A program made the translations under genes and the position numbers. From contig NZ_FNVU01000003.1 in assembly GCF_900107965.1 (NCBI RefSeq), positions 186,001-250,000 on the forward strand: a DNA stretch of 64,000 nt. Reading direction: 5' to 3'. Position 1 is the stretch's first letter. Every line of letters starts with the position of its first letter. This document shows, piece after piece, positions 15,094 through 25,732 of the stretch. Origin of the DNA: Actinacidiphila yanglinensis. Lineage in GTDB: Bacteria; Actinomycetota; Actinomycetes; Streptomycetales; Streptomycetaceae. The notes below the pieces were generated by a model. That model saw only the letters and a program-made list of their open reading frames with translations, was not told the origin of the DNA and ran no database searches.

Positions 15094-15903
15094 ATGTCCG
15101 ACCAGCCCGATTTCGATCATCTCGACGTCGAATACGACCAGTTTCTCCCTCTTCTTCAGGGCGCCGACGAGGGCCTGTTCGCCGCACTTGAGGCCGTCCC
15201 CGAGTCGGGCAGGGTGCTCGATCTCGCATGCGGCGTGGGGGAGCCGGCCGTGACACTGGCGCGGCAGCGACCCGACCTTCGGTTGACAGGCATCGACATC
15301 TCCGAGACCCAGATCGAGGCCGCGCGAGCGCGCGCCCGCAAGCTCGGTAACGATGGTGTGCGATTCGAGCTCATGTCCATGGACGCTCTGGAGTTGGAGC
15401 CCGGTTCGGTCGACGCGGTCATGTCCCGCATGGGCGCCCTGATGATGGGCGATCCCCTCCGTACGGTCCGGGAAGCCGCGCGGGTACTCGTCCCCGGCGG
15501 CAGGCTCGCCGTCGCCGTATGGGGAACGCTCGACATGCACGCTGCCATGCGGCTCGGCCTCCGCTGCCTTGACGCCGTGCTGCCCGCAGAACAAGTACCC
15601 GACCTCAGTGTCTTCGACAAGCTGGCCGCTGCCGGCGTACGTGACGGGCTCTTCCGCGAGGCAGGTCTGAACGCGGTCGAGTCGCGCACCCTTCGATGGA
15701 CCTTCGAGCGCGCCGACTTCGAGAGCTGGTGGTCCTTCGTCCTTGCCATCCCCGGCCCCATGCAGGACGCGTTCCGCCGTCTTGACCAGGACGCACTCGG
15801 CCAGGCACGCCGAACCATGGCCGAGCTCGCCGCCCCTTGCCGTCGGCGGGACGGCTCTTACGCGTTCCCCATGGGCTGCCAACTTCTGAGTGGGCGACTC
15901 TGA
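15094..15903 (+). CDS. Class I SAM-dependent methyltransferase (UbiE/Coq5-like)
   Basis: A 269-residue methyltransferase. Motif I VLDLACGVGEPAVTLARQRP, motif post-I LTGIDISETQIEAARARARK, motif II ALELEPGSVDAVMSRMGALM, motif III ARVLVPGGRLAVAVWGTLD. The phrase VLDLACGVGEPAVTLA is typical of the UbiE-like group that methylates small molecules. ATG 15094 has GAGAGG upstream; the longer frame from 14917 is unlikely. It is the last gene before the right copy of the long direct repeat, so it may be the island's terminal cargo. Substrate unknown. Confidence 0.88.
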   Translation: MSDQPDFDHLDVEYDQFLPLLQGADEGLFAALEAVPESGRVLDLACGVGEPAVTLARQRPDLRLTGIDISETQIEAARARARKLGNDGVRFELMSMDALELEPGSVDAVMSRMGALMMGDPLRTVREAARVLVPGGRLAVAVWGTLDMHAAMRLGLRCLDAVLPAEQVPDLSVFDKLAAAGVRDGLFREAGLNAVESRTLRWTFERADFESWWSFVLAIPGPMQDAFRRLDQDALGQARRTMAELAAPCRRRDGSYAFPMGCQLLSGRL

Positions 15904-16022
15904 GAGGACGTTTGATCGCGCCGCCATCGACGCGATCGTCGTGTGGTCGCGGGCGGCTGGTAGCGCCCGTGGTGGGGCGCTCGTAGCCTGCCCCGGGCCC
16001 AAAGTCCCAGAGAGGTCCCGCA

Positions 16023-16101
16023 GATGCCGCCGCACCGTCGCTGACCCACTGCGTAGCAGGCCAGGCGGGGGCGGCGGCATTCGCGCACTCAGATGTCGCG
16101 G
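16023..16101. repeat. Right copy of long direct repeat, overlapping the murA-like 3' end
   Basis: It matches 5185-5265 in the same orientation (blocks of 11, 24 and 31 identical bases). The 31-bp block 16071-16101 contains the last codons and stop of the XRE-MurA gene. It also forms a hairpin with an ATGCCGCCGC stem just downstream of that stop, so it may act as its terminator. Confidence 0.85.
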
Positions 16102-17618
16102 AAGATCTCGATCTGCGCGCCGATCGTGTTGAGGCGTTCGGCCAGATCCTCGTAACCGCGGTTGATGACATAGACGTTGCGCAGGACCGACGTGCCCTCG
16201 GCGGCCATCATCGCCAGCAGCACCACCACCGCGGGGCGCAGCGCGGGCGGGCACATCATCTCGGCGGCGCGCCAGCGGGTCGGGCCGTCGACGAGCACCC
16301 GGTGCGGGTCGAGCAGCTTGATCTGGGCGCCCAGCCGGGTGAGTTCGGTGAGGTAGATCGCCCGGTTGTCGTAGACCCAGTCGTGGATGAGGGTGGAGCC
16401 CTGGGCGGTGGCCGCGATGGCCGCGAAGAAGGGCACGTTGTCGATGTTGAGCCCGGGGAACGGCATCGGGTGGATCTTGTCGATCGGCGAACTCAGCTTG
16501 GACGGACGGACGGTGAGGTCCACCAGCCGGGTGCGCCCGTTGTCCGCCCGGTACTCGGGGGTGAGTTCGTGGTCCAGCCCCATCTCCTCCAGCACCGCGA
16601 GCTCGATCTCCATGAACTCGATCGGCACCCGGCGGATGGTCAGTTCGGACTCGGTGACCACGGCCGCGGCCAGCAGGCTCATCGCCTCGACCGGGTCCTC
16701 GGAGGGCGCGTAGTCCACGTCGCGGTCGATCTGCGCGACGCCGTGCACGGTGAGCGTGGTGGTGCCGATGCCCTCGACCCGCACGCCCAGCTCCTCCAGG
16801 AAGAAGCACAGGTCCTGGACCATGTAGTTGGAGCTGGCATTGCGGATGACGGTCGCGCCCTCGTACCGGGCGGCGGCCAGCAGCGCGTTCTCGGTCACGG
16901 TGTCGCCGCGCTCGGTCAGCACGATCGCCCGCTTCGGGCTGACACCCCGGTCCACCTCGGCGTGGTACGAGCCGTCGGTCGCGGTGATGTCCAGGCCGAA
17001 GTGGCGCAGCGCGTTCATGTGCGGTTGGACGGTGCGGGTGCCCAGGTCGCAGCCGCCCGCGTACGGGATGCGGAAGCGGTCGGTGCGGTGCAGCAGCGGG
17101 CCGAGGAACATGATCACGCTGCGGGTGCGGCGGGCGGCGTCGGTGTCCATCGCGGCCAGGTCCAGCTCGGCCGGCGGCACGATCTCCAGGTCGTTCCCGT
17201 CGTTGATCCACCGGGTCCGGACACCGATGCTGCCCAGCACCTCCAGGATCCGGTAGACCTCCTCGATCCGGGCCACCCGGCGCAGCGTGGTGCGGCCGGC
17301 GTTCAGCAGCGTGGCGCACAGCAGCGCGACGCAGGCGTTCTTGCTCGTCTTGACGTCTATGGCGCCGGACAGCCGGCGCCCGCCGACCACTCTCAGGTGC
17401 ATCGGACCGGCGTACCCGAGCGACACGATCTCGCTGTCCAGGGCCTCGCCGATCCGGGCGATCATCTCAAGGCTGATGTTCTGGTTGCCGCGCTCGATCC
17501 GGTTGACGGCGCTCTGGCTGGTGCCGAGCGCTTCCGCGAGTTGCGCCTGCGTCCAGCCGCGGTGCTGTCGCGCGTCCCGGATGAGCCTGCCGATGCGTAC
17601 CAGGTAATCGTCGGTCAT
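16089..17618 (-). CDS. XRE helix-turn-helix / UDP-GlcNAc 1-carboxyvinyltransferase (MurA) fusion
   Basis: 509 residues. Residues 1-65 are a Cro/CI-type HTH (IGRLIRDARQHRGWTQAQLAEALGTSQSAVNRIERG). From about 75 a full EPSP/MurA fold follows. The MurA landmarks remain: Lys in DVKTSKNACVA, the PEP-binding Cys in YAGGCDLGTRTV, and RGYEDLAERL near the C-terminus. The FPTDMQ loop is replaced by FPGLNIDNVPF with an insertion. MurA starts peptidoglycan synthesis by adding enolpyruvate to UDP-GlcNAc. The fused HTH suggests a DNA-binding enzyme or sensor. A TAGCCT -10 ends 7 bases before ATG 17618 and overlaps an inverted repeat, which suggests autoregulation and a leaderless message. Confidence 0.9.
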   Translation of the reverse strand: MTDDYLVRIGRLIRDARQHRGWTQAQLAEALGTSQSAVNRIERGNQNISLEMIARIGEALDSEIVSLGYAGPMHLRVVGGRRLSGAIDVKTSKNACVALLCATLLNAGRTTLRRVARIEEVYRILEVLGSIGVRTRWINDGNDLEIVPPAELDLAAMDTDAARRTRSVIMFLGPLLHRTDRFRIPYAGGCDLGTRTVQPHMNALRHFGLDITATDGSYHAEVDRGVSPKRAIVLTERGDTVTENALLAAARYEGATVIRNASSNYMVQDLCFFLEELGVRVEGIGTTTLTVHGVAQIDRDVDYAPSEDPVEAMSLLAAAVVTESELTIRRVPIEFMEIELAVLEEMGLDHELTPEYRADNGRTRLVDLTVRPSKLSSPIDKIHPMPFPGLNIDNVPFFAAIAATAQGSTLIHDWVYDNRAIYLTELTRLGAQIKLLDPHRVLVDGPTRWRAAEMMCPPALRPAVVVLLAMMAAEGTSVLRNVYVINRGYEDLAERLNTIGAQIEIFRDI

Positions 17619-17625
17619 ATGTCAG

Positions 17626-17648
17626 AGGCTATCTCATATTTGAGATAG
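17626..17648. promoter_or_regulatory. CTATCTCA-N4-TGAGATAG palindrome at the XRE-MurA promoter
   Basis: Arms at 17629-17636 and 17641-17648 pair perfectly, and the -10 box (17626-17631, minus strand) overlaps the left arm. The core TATCTC-N6-GAGATA recurs at the aconitase promoter. Confidence 0.8.
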
Positions 17649-17906
17649 GGCTAGCGGGGTTCGGCCATCCGTGGCGCGTCGGTGACATCTGTTGCGGCAC
17701 TGGTACCCACGGGCACCCGTCCGACGCTCCGCCGCTCTCACCGTATCCCCGGCGACGCCGTCTGCCATCCGGGGCGCGGCCGTGCGGTGGACCCCCTCAC
17801 CCACTCGGACGCCGCCCATCCGTATCCGGTTCCGTCCCGGTCTCGGTCCGGCATCCGACCGGTGAACGCGACGGTGGGGCGCGCCGCGCGTGGACACACT
17901 TCCGGC

Positions 17907-18755
17907 ATGGTCATACGGGGGGAAGGACCGCGCGACTGGCGCGGGCGCGGTTTCGGGTCGCCGGGCGGGTACGGCACGAAGGGCGCGGTGGACGTGCCGC
18001 TGTCGGCCCGCCCGCCGCAGAGCGGCTTCTCCAACTGCCTGAGCTGCCTCGCGGTGATCACGGTCGTCGTGGTCCTGGTCCTCGGCCTGATGGTCTTCCT
18101 CGCGCTGCGGAGCCTGCGGACCGGGCCGTCGGCCCCCTCGCCGGACGACGTGCGGACCGTCGCGCACTCCGCGGGCGTCTCGGCCGCGGCGGCAGCCGCG
18201 GCGCGGCGGGACGCGGGCGCCGTGGACGCCGTCGCGAGCGCGCTGCCGGCCGGCCGGATCGGCCCCGACGCGGTCAACGACGTCTGCATCGGGCTGGTCG
18301 GCGGCAGGGACCCGAAGACGGCGCCGGTGCAGTGCGTCCGGACCACCCAGGCGATGATCGGCGGCCGCGGTGACCTGCGGTCCGCGCTGCGCGCTTCGGA
18401 CCGCGGCCTGCGGGCCCACGGCTGGCGGCCGGCCGGCGTCACGCCGGGAAGCCCGCTGCCCCTGCCGGCCGGACGGCCGACACCCCCGCACGTGATCTAC
18501 CTCGACGGCCGGGGCGACCGGTTGACCTTGACACCGAGCGTGCTGAGCCGCGCGTACCTGCCGCCCGGCAGCGCGCCGCAGCCCTCGCCCCGGCTGGTGG
18601 TCCAGATACCGGCCGACCCCCGGCTGGACGGCTTCCGCTCCGCCACCCCGGGTCCCTCCGCCGCCACGATCGCCGGCGCCTACGCCCACCATCCCTTCCT
18701 GCTGGGGATCCAGGTCCGCGACGTGTACCGGACCGGCGAGGCCGACGCGGCCTGA
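17907..18755 (+). CDS. Hypothetical single-pass membrane protein
   Basis: 282 residues. A glycine/arginine-rich cytoplasmic N-terminus (VIRGEGPRDWRGRGFGSPGG) is followed by a transmembrane helix at about residues 48-68 (CLAVITVVVVLVLGLMVFLAL) and an extracytoplasmic domain with two cysteines (NDVCIGLV, VQCVRTTQAM) that could form a disulfide. No family is recognised. ATG 17907 is preferred because the conserved-looking part starts there; the frame upstream to 17682 is Arg/Pro-rich. It lies between the divergent XRE-MurA gene and acnA, which has its own promoter. Confidence 0.65.
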   Translation: MVIRGEGPRDWRGRGFGSPGGYGTKGAVDVPLSARPPQSGFSNCLSCLAVITVVVVLVLGLMVFLALRSLRTGPSAPSPDDVRTVAHSAGVSAAAAAAARRDAGAVDAVASALPAGRIGPDAVNDVCIGLVGGRDPKTAPVQCVRTTQAMIGGRGDLRSALRASDRGLRAHGWRPAGVTPGSPLPLPAGRPTPPHVIYLDGRGDRLTLTPSVLSRAYLPPGSAPQPSPRLVVQIPADPRLDGFRSATPGPSAATIAGAYAHHPFLLGIQVRDVYRTGEADAA

Positions 18756-18835
18756 CCGCGCCGGTGAGCACCGGTGGAGGCGGCCGGGCGCGGATACCCC
18801 GGCGGGCCGGGGGTACCCGATTCCGGGTGGTGTAC

Positions 18836-21646
<2,811 letters not shown>

Positions 21647-21692
21647 GCCGCTGACCCGGGCGTAACACGTCCGTAGCATCACTGTCGGCCGT

Positions 21693-21729
21693 ACGGGCCG
21701 CATCCCTGTCACCCGGGGGTGCGGCCCGT
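21693..21729 (+). terminator. acnA terminator
   Basis: ACGGGCCGCA-CCC pairs with GGG-TGCGGCCCGT around a short loop, 47 bases after the acnA stop. GC-rich and without a U-tract, as usual here. Confidence 0.75.
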
Positions 21730-21931
21730 CCGCGTTTCCCGGCCGTTCGGCCGCCGCCCGACCCCCCCGGCAGGTTCACTAGTTGAACGCATCGATCGGG
21801 AGAGGCGTTGAGAACTGAATACAAGACCAGGCCGACCTTTCGGCCAGGCAAACATCCCACGTTTCGGACAGGTCTCAACTCGGGAAAGCTTGGCGGCCAA
21901 CCTCTCATTCGATCTTGCCCTGCCGGAGTCA

Positions 21932-21947
21932 AGTGGACTATACCTGT
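21932..21947 (+). promoter_or_regulatory. DasR-responsive element (dre)-like 16-mer
   Basis: AGTGGACTATACCTGT fits the dre pattern AGTGGTCTAGACCACT / ACTGGTCTAGACCAGT at most positions (AGTGG, CTA, ACC). DasR is the GntR-family GlcNAc-responsive repressor of chitin and amino-sugar genes. It lies 185 bases upstream of ngcE, whose substrate fits. Confidence 0.6.
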
Positions 21948-22131
21948 CGGCGTCCGGGAACCCGCTGAGCGCGGGGGCGCGCGGGGGTGCTGACAGGGTG
22001 GCCAAGACGGCCGTCGGCTATCGTTCCTCGCCTCACTGGATGCAGTGCATCACTCACGCTTCAACTGTTCGCGGTCGTCGGCGGATTCCGCTGCACCGCA
22101 TGAGTCCTGGAAGAAGGCTGAGGACTTGAGC

Positions 22132-23556
22132 ATGGGCTCCGAGATCAACCGCCGCGATGCCATCAAGCGGGCCGTTGCCATCGGCGTGGTGGCCGTCCCG
22201 TCCGCTTCGCTGCTGTCCGCGTGTGCCTCCAGTGGAGGCGGCAGCGACAAGCCGAAGTCCGAACCGACGGGCGCCAAGTCGGCGACCAACCCGCTGGGCG
22301 TGAAGAAGGGCACTCCGCTCGAGGCCTTCATCTTCAAGGGCGGTTTCGGCGACGCGTACGTCAAGGCCGCGGAGACGGTCTACAACTCCGAGTACGGCAT
22401 CAAGGTCAAGCACACCGGCACCCAGGGCCTCGGCCCCAAGCTCCAGCCGCGCTTCGCCAGCAACACCCCGCCGGACGTCATGGACAACTCCGGTGCCGAC
22501 AACCTCGACACCGCGGCCCTGGCCAAGGAGAACAAGCTCCAGGACCTCACCGCGCTGCTGGACGCCCCGACCATCGACGACCCGAGCAAGAAGGTCCGCG
22601 ACGTCCTGATCGCCGGCACCGTCGAGCAGGGCCAGTTCGGCACCTCGGCGATGTACGCGTTCAACTACGCGTTCACCGTCTACGGCGGCTGGTACTCCAA
22701 CAAGCTCTTCCAGGACAAGGGCTGGGAGTACCCGCAGACCTTCGACCAGGCGCTGGCCCTGGGCGCCAAGGCGAAGAAGGAGAACATCTCCCTCTTCACC
22801 TACCCGGGCAAGTACCCGTACTACGTGCACTTCGACCTGCTCGCCCAGATCGGCAAGGTCGGCGGCAAGGACGTCCTCAACGCGATCGACGACCTCGAGG
22901 ACGGCGCCTGGCAGGTGGACGCCGTCAAGCAGGTGATCGGGTACTACGAGGAGGTCGCGGCGAAGAAGTACTTCATGCCCGGCTCCGAGGGCATGACGCA
23001 CATTCAGATGCAGACCGCCTGGACCAAGGGCAAGGCCGCGATCGTGGCGGACGGCTCCTGGGTGGAGAACGAGGCCGCCCCGACCATGCCGAAGGACTTC
23101 GACCTGGCCGTCGGCGCGCTGGTCGGTTCCGGCGCCTCCGACAAGCTGCCGTTCGGCACCGTCTACGCGGCGGCCGGCGAGCCGTACATCGTCGCGGCCA
23201 ACGGCAAGAACCCGGTCGGCGGCATGGAACTGCTGCGCATCATGATCAGCAAGAAGGAGACGGACAACTTCACCAACACCACCAAGTCTCTGACCTGCAT
23301 CACCGGTGCCTCGGAGGGCCTGACCCTCACCCCGGGCCTGGCCTCCGCGTCCAAGGCGCTGACGGCCGCGAGTGCGAACGTGCTCAACTCGCGCCTCCAG
23401 GACTGGTACGTGAAGCTCAATCAGGAGACCCTGGGCAACCTGACGCTCCAGCTCCTCACCGGCAAGATCGACGCCAAGAAGTGGATCGAGGGCGCGCAGA
23501 AGGCCGCGGACGCGACGAAGAACGACTCGTCCGTGCCCAAGTTCAAGCACGTGTGA
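22132..23556 (+). CDS. ngcE: N-acetylglucosamine/chitobiose ABC transporter, substrate-binding lipoprotein
   Basis: A 474-residue extracytoplasmic sugar-binding lipoprotein (SBP family 1). The N-terminus has a twin-arginine-like NRRDAIKR, a hydrophobic stretch, and the lipobox LLSACA (lipidated Cys at about residue 27). NgcE in Streptomyces binds GlcNAc and diacetylchitobiose from chitin. The assignment rests on the N-terminal style, the two matching permeases, the adjacent rok7B7 gene (the known ngc neighbourhood) and the upstream DasR-like box. ATG 22132 has GAGGA upstream. No ATPase gene is in the operon, consistent with use of the shared MsiK ATPase. Confidence 0.88.
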   Translation: MGSEINRRDAIKRAVAIGVVAVPSASLLSACASSGGGSDKPKSEPTGAKSATNPLGVKKGTPLEAFIFKGGFGDAYVKAAETVYNSEYGIKVKHTGTQGLGPKLQPRFASNTPPDVMDNSGADNLDTAALAKENKLQDLTALLDAPTIDDPSKKVRDVLIAGTVEQGQFGTSAMYAFNYAFTVYGGWYSNKLFQDKGWEYPQTFDQALALGAKAKKENISLFTYPGKYPYYVHFDLLAQIGKVGGKDVLNAIDDLEDGAWQVDAVKQVIGYYEEVAAKKYFMPGSEGMTHIQMQTAWTKGKAAIVADGSWVENEAAPTMPKDFDLAVGALVGSGASDKLPFGTVYAAAGEPYIVAANGKNPVGGMELLRIMISKKETDNFTNTTKSLTCITGASEGLTLTPGLASASKALTAASANVLNSRLQDWYVKLNQETLGNLTLQLLTGKIDAKKWIEGAQKAADATKNDSSVPKFKHV

Positions 23557-23599
23557 CCCGATCCATTCCCTGACGGCTGAGACGAGAGCGACCGGCACT

Positions 23600-24526
23600 A
23601 TGCGACACGGCAAGTACCGGTTCATCATCGGGTTTCTGGCAGTTCCTGTGGCGTTGTACGCGGTCCTCGTGATCTCGCCCTTCATCCAGGACTTCCAGAT
23701 CTCGTTGACGGACTGGAGCGGGTTGACCCCCGAGAAGCACTACATCGGGCTGGACAACTACCAGAAGATCATCCACAACAACCTCTTCTGGAAGGCACTG
23801 TGGCACAACGTCCTGATGCTGCTGATCGTGCCTCTCGTGACGCTGGCGCTGGGACTCTTCTTCGCCTTCATGCTCAATGTCGGCGGCCGGCGCAAGGGCA
23901 GCGCGTCGGTCGCCGGCGTTCGGGGCGCGGGTTTCTACAAGATCGTCTACTTCTTCCCGCAGGTGCTGTCGGTCACCGTGATCGCGGTGCTGTGGGAGCA
24001 GATCTACAACCCCGACCCGGACAACGGCCTGCTGAACAACCTGCTCGGCGACGTGGGCCTCACCTCGCTCCAGCAGTCCTGGCTGGGTGACCCGAGCATC
24101 GCGCTCGCCTGCATCATGGCGGTGATGGTCTGGTCGAACGTCGGCTTCTACGTGGTGCTCTTCTCGGCCGGCATGGCCTCCATCCCCGGCGAGATCTACG
24201 AGGCGGCGCTGCTGGACGGCGCCGGCCGCTTCGTCACCTTCTTCCGGGTCACGCTGCCGCTGCTGCGCGACACGGTGGCCACCGGCTGGGTCTACATGGG
24301 CATCATCGCCATGGACGGCTTCGCCCTGGTCCAGCTGATGTCCGTGAACAACGGCGGTCCCAACGAGTCGACCGACGTGGTCCCGCTGCTGCTGTACAAG
24401 ACGGCGTTCCGCGACAACAGCCAGTACGGCATGGCGGCCGCGATCGGTGTCGCGATGCTGATCGTGACGCTGCTGTTCGCCGTCCTGACGCTGCGGCTGT
24501 CGCGCCGCGAGCGCATCGAGTTCTAG
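23600..24526 (+). CDS. ngcF: Carbohydrate ABC transporter permease (MalF type)
   Basis: 308 residues with six predicted transmembrane helices, beginning FIIGFLAVPVALYAVLVISPF. The EAA loop that docks the ATPase reads EIYEAALLDGAGRFVTFFRVTLP with the usual EAA...G pattern. It follows ngcE by 43 bases and precedes ngcG by 10, so the three are one operon. It forms the channel heterodimer with NgcG for import of GlcNAc or chitobiose. Confidence 0.92.
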   Translation: MRHGKYRFIIGFLAVPVALYAVLVISPFIQDFQISLTDWSGLTPEKHYIGLDNYQKIIHNNLFWKALWHNVLMLLIVPLVTLALGLFFAFMLNVGGRRKGSASVAGVRGAGFYKIVYFFPQVLSVTVIAVLWEQIYNPDPDNGLLNNLLGDVGLTSLQQSWLGDPSIALACIMAVMVWSNVGFYVVLFSAGMASIPGEIYEAALLDGAGRFVTFFRVTLPLLRDTVATGWVYMGIIAMDGFALVQLMSVNNGGPNESTDVVPLLLYKTAFRDNSQYGMAAAIGVAMLIVTLLFAVLTLRLSRRERIEF

Positions 24527-24536
24527 GGGTTCCGGG

Positions 24537-25472
24537 ATGACCACAGAGACTTTCGAAGACACGCCCGGTCCGGCGGACAAGAGCCCGAACCAGGTCGCGC
24601 CCAAGTCCGCGCCCGACGCATCGGCCAAACACCGCTGGGGCGGCGAGGGAGTGGTGCTGAACGTCTTCAGCCACGGCTTCCTGGTCGTGTGGGCGCTGAT
24701 GGTGGCGGTGCCGCTGCTGTGGGCGCTGTGGAGCTCGTTCAAGACCTCGGGCGACATCCTGTCGCACCCCTGGTCGCTGCCGGTGCACCCGCACTTCGAC
24801 AGCTGGTCGCGTGCCTGGACCAAGGCGCACATGGGCCGCTACTTCATCAACACGGTGATCGTGGTCGGCTTCTCGACCTTCGGCACCATGCTGTTCGGCT
24901 CGATGGCCGCCTACGTGCTCGCCCGGTTCGAGTTCTTCGGCAACCGCTTCATCTACTTCCTGTTCGTCGGCGGCATGGCCTTCCCGGTCGTGATGGTGCT
25001 GGTGCCGCTGTTCTTCGTGACCAAGAACCTGGGCATCCTCAACACGCTGCCCGGCCTGATCCTGGTCTACATCGCCTACTCGCTGCCCTTCACCGTCTTC
25101 TTCATGACGTCGTTCTTCCGGACGCTGCCGACGTCGGTGGCGGAGGCGGCGCTGGTCGACGGGGCCAGCCACACCCGCACGTTCTTCCAGATCATGGTGC
25201 CGATGGCGAAGCCGGGCATCATCAGCATCGGGATCTTCAACGTGCTCGGGCAGTGGAACCAGTACCTGCTGCCCCTGGTGCTCAACCAGGGCAACACCGA
25301 CAAATGGGTGCTCACCCAGGGTCTGGCCGACCTCGCGGTGCAGCAGGGGTACCAGGGCGACTGGTCGGGCCTGTTCGCCGGCCTGTCGATCGCGATGCTG
25401 CCGGTGCTGGCGGTCTACATCTTCTTCCAGCGCCAGGTGCAGGCGGGCCTGACCGCAGGTGCTGTGAAATAG
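24537..25472 (+). CDS. ngcG: Carbohydrate ABC transporter permease (MalG type)
   Basis: 311 residues, with a soluble N-terminus of about 38 residues, then six helices starting with HGFLVVWALMVAVPLLWALW. The EAA loop is VAEAALVDGASHTRTFFQIMVPMAKPG, clearly of the MalG type. AGGGG precedes ATG 24537 by 7 bases. It ends the ngcEFG operon and is followed by a perfect 10-bp-stem hairpin. The missing ATPase is presumably the multi-transporter protein MsiK encoded elsewhere. Confidence 0.92.
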   Translation: MTTETFEDTPGPADKSPNQVAPKSAPDASAKHRWGGEGVVLNVFSHGFLVVWALMVAVPLLWALWSSFKTSGDILSHPWSLPVHPHFDSWSRAWTKAHMGRYFINTVIVVGFSTFGTMLFGSMAAYVLARFEFFGNRFIYFLFVGGMAFPVVMVLVPLFFVTKNLGILNTLPGLILVYIAYSLPFTVFFMTSFFRTLPTSVAEAALVDGASHTRTFFQIMVPMAKPGIISIGIFNVLGQWNQYLLPLVLNQGNTDKWVLTQGLADLAVQQGYQGDWSGLFAGLSIAMLPVLAVYIFFQRQVQAGLTAGAVK

Positions 25473-25511
25473 GCCCACACCCGGCTCTGTCCACCCCGTA
25501 CGCTGTCCCCG

Positions 25512-25537
25512 GCGGCTCCGCGAGCATGCGGAGCCGC
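25512..25537 (+). terminator. ngcEFG terminator
   Basis: GCGGCTCCGC and GCGGAGCCGC form a perfect stem around GAGCAT, 40 bases after the ngcG stop. Confidence 0.8.
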
Positions 25538-25608
25538 TGGTCGGCGTCCGGGGTGGTTCGCGTAACGGTGTGGTTCTCCCCCTTGACGGGACATCACCCC
25601 TAACACTC

Positions 25609-25619
25609 AACTTAGAGTT
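25609..25619 (+). promoter_or_regulatory. Candidate rok7B7 operator (AACT-TAG-AGTT)
   Basis: A short perfect dyad located 113 bases before the rok7B7 start and about 20 bases after a TTGACG that could be a -35. ROK repressors often autoregulate, but the match to any known Rok7B7 motif was not tested. Confidence 0.35.
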
Positions 25620-25732
25620 CACATGTTGTAGACGACGGGGTCTCACTGGTGTGGCAGCTCTGACGCCGGTACCGGGCCTCGTCCCGTGCGGGCAGCCGGT
25701 ACCGCTCCGGCTGCCGGGCAGGAGTGGATGTC

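Larger units (their letters stand above)
21647..22131. other. Intergenic region acnA - ngcE
   Basis: 485 bases holding the acnA terminator (21693-21729) and the DasR-like box (21932-21947). I see no credible gene; small open frames lack ribosome sites. The ngcE promoter should lie between about 21900 and 22110, but no clear -35/-10 was found. Confidence 0.6.

Noticed and set aside
5266..16022. An integrase or excisionase in the candidate island
   Set aside because: None of the genes resembles a tyrosine or serine recombinase, so mobility is not claimed.
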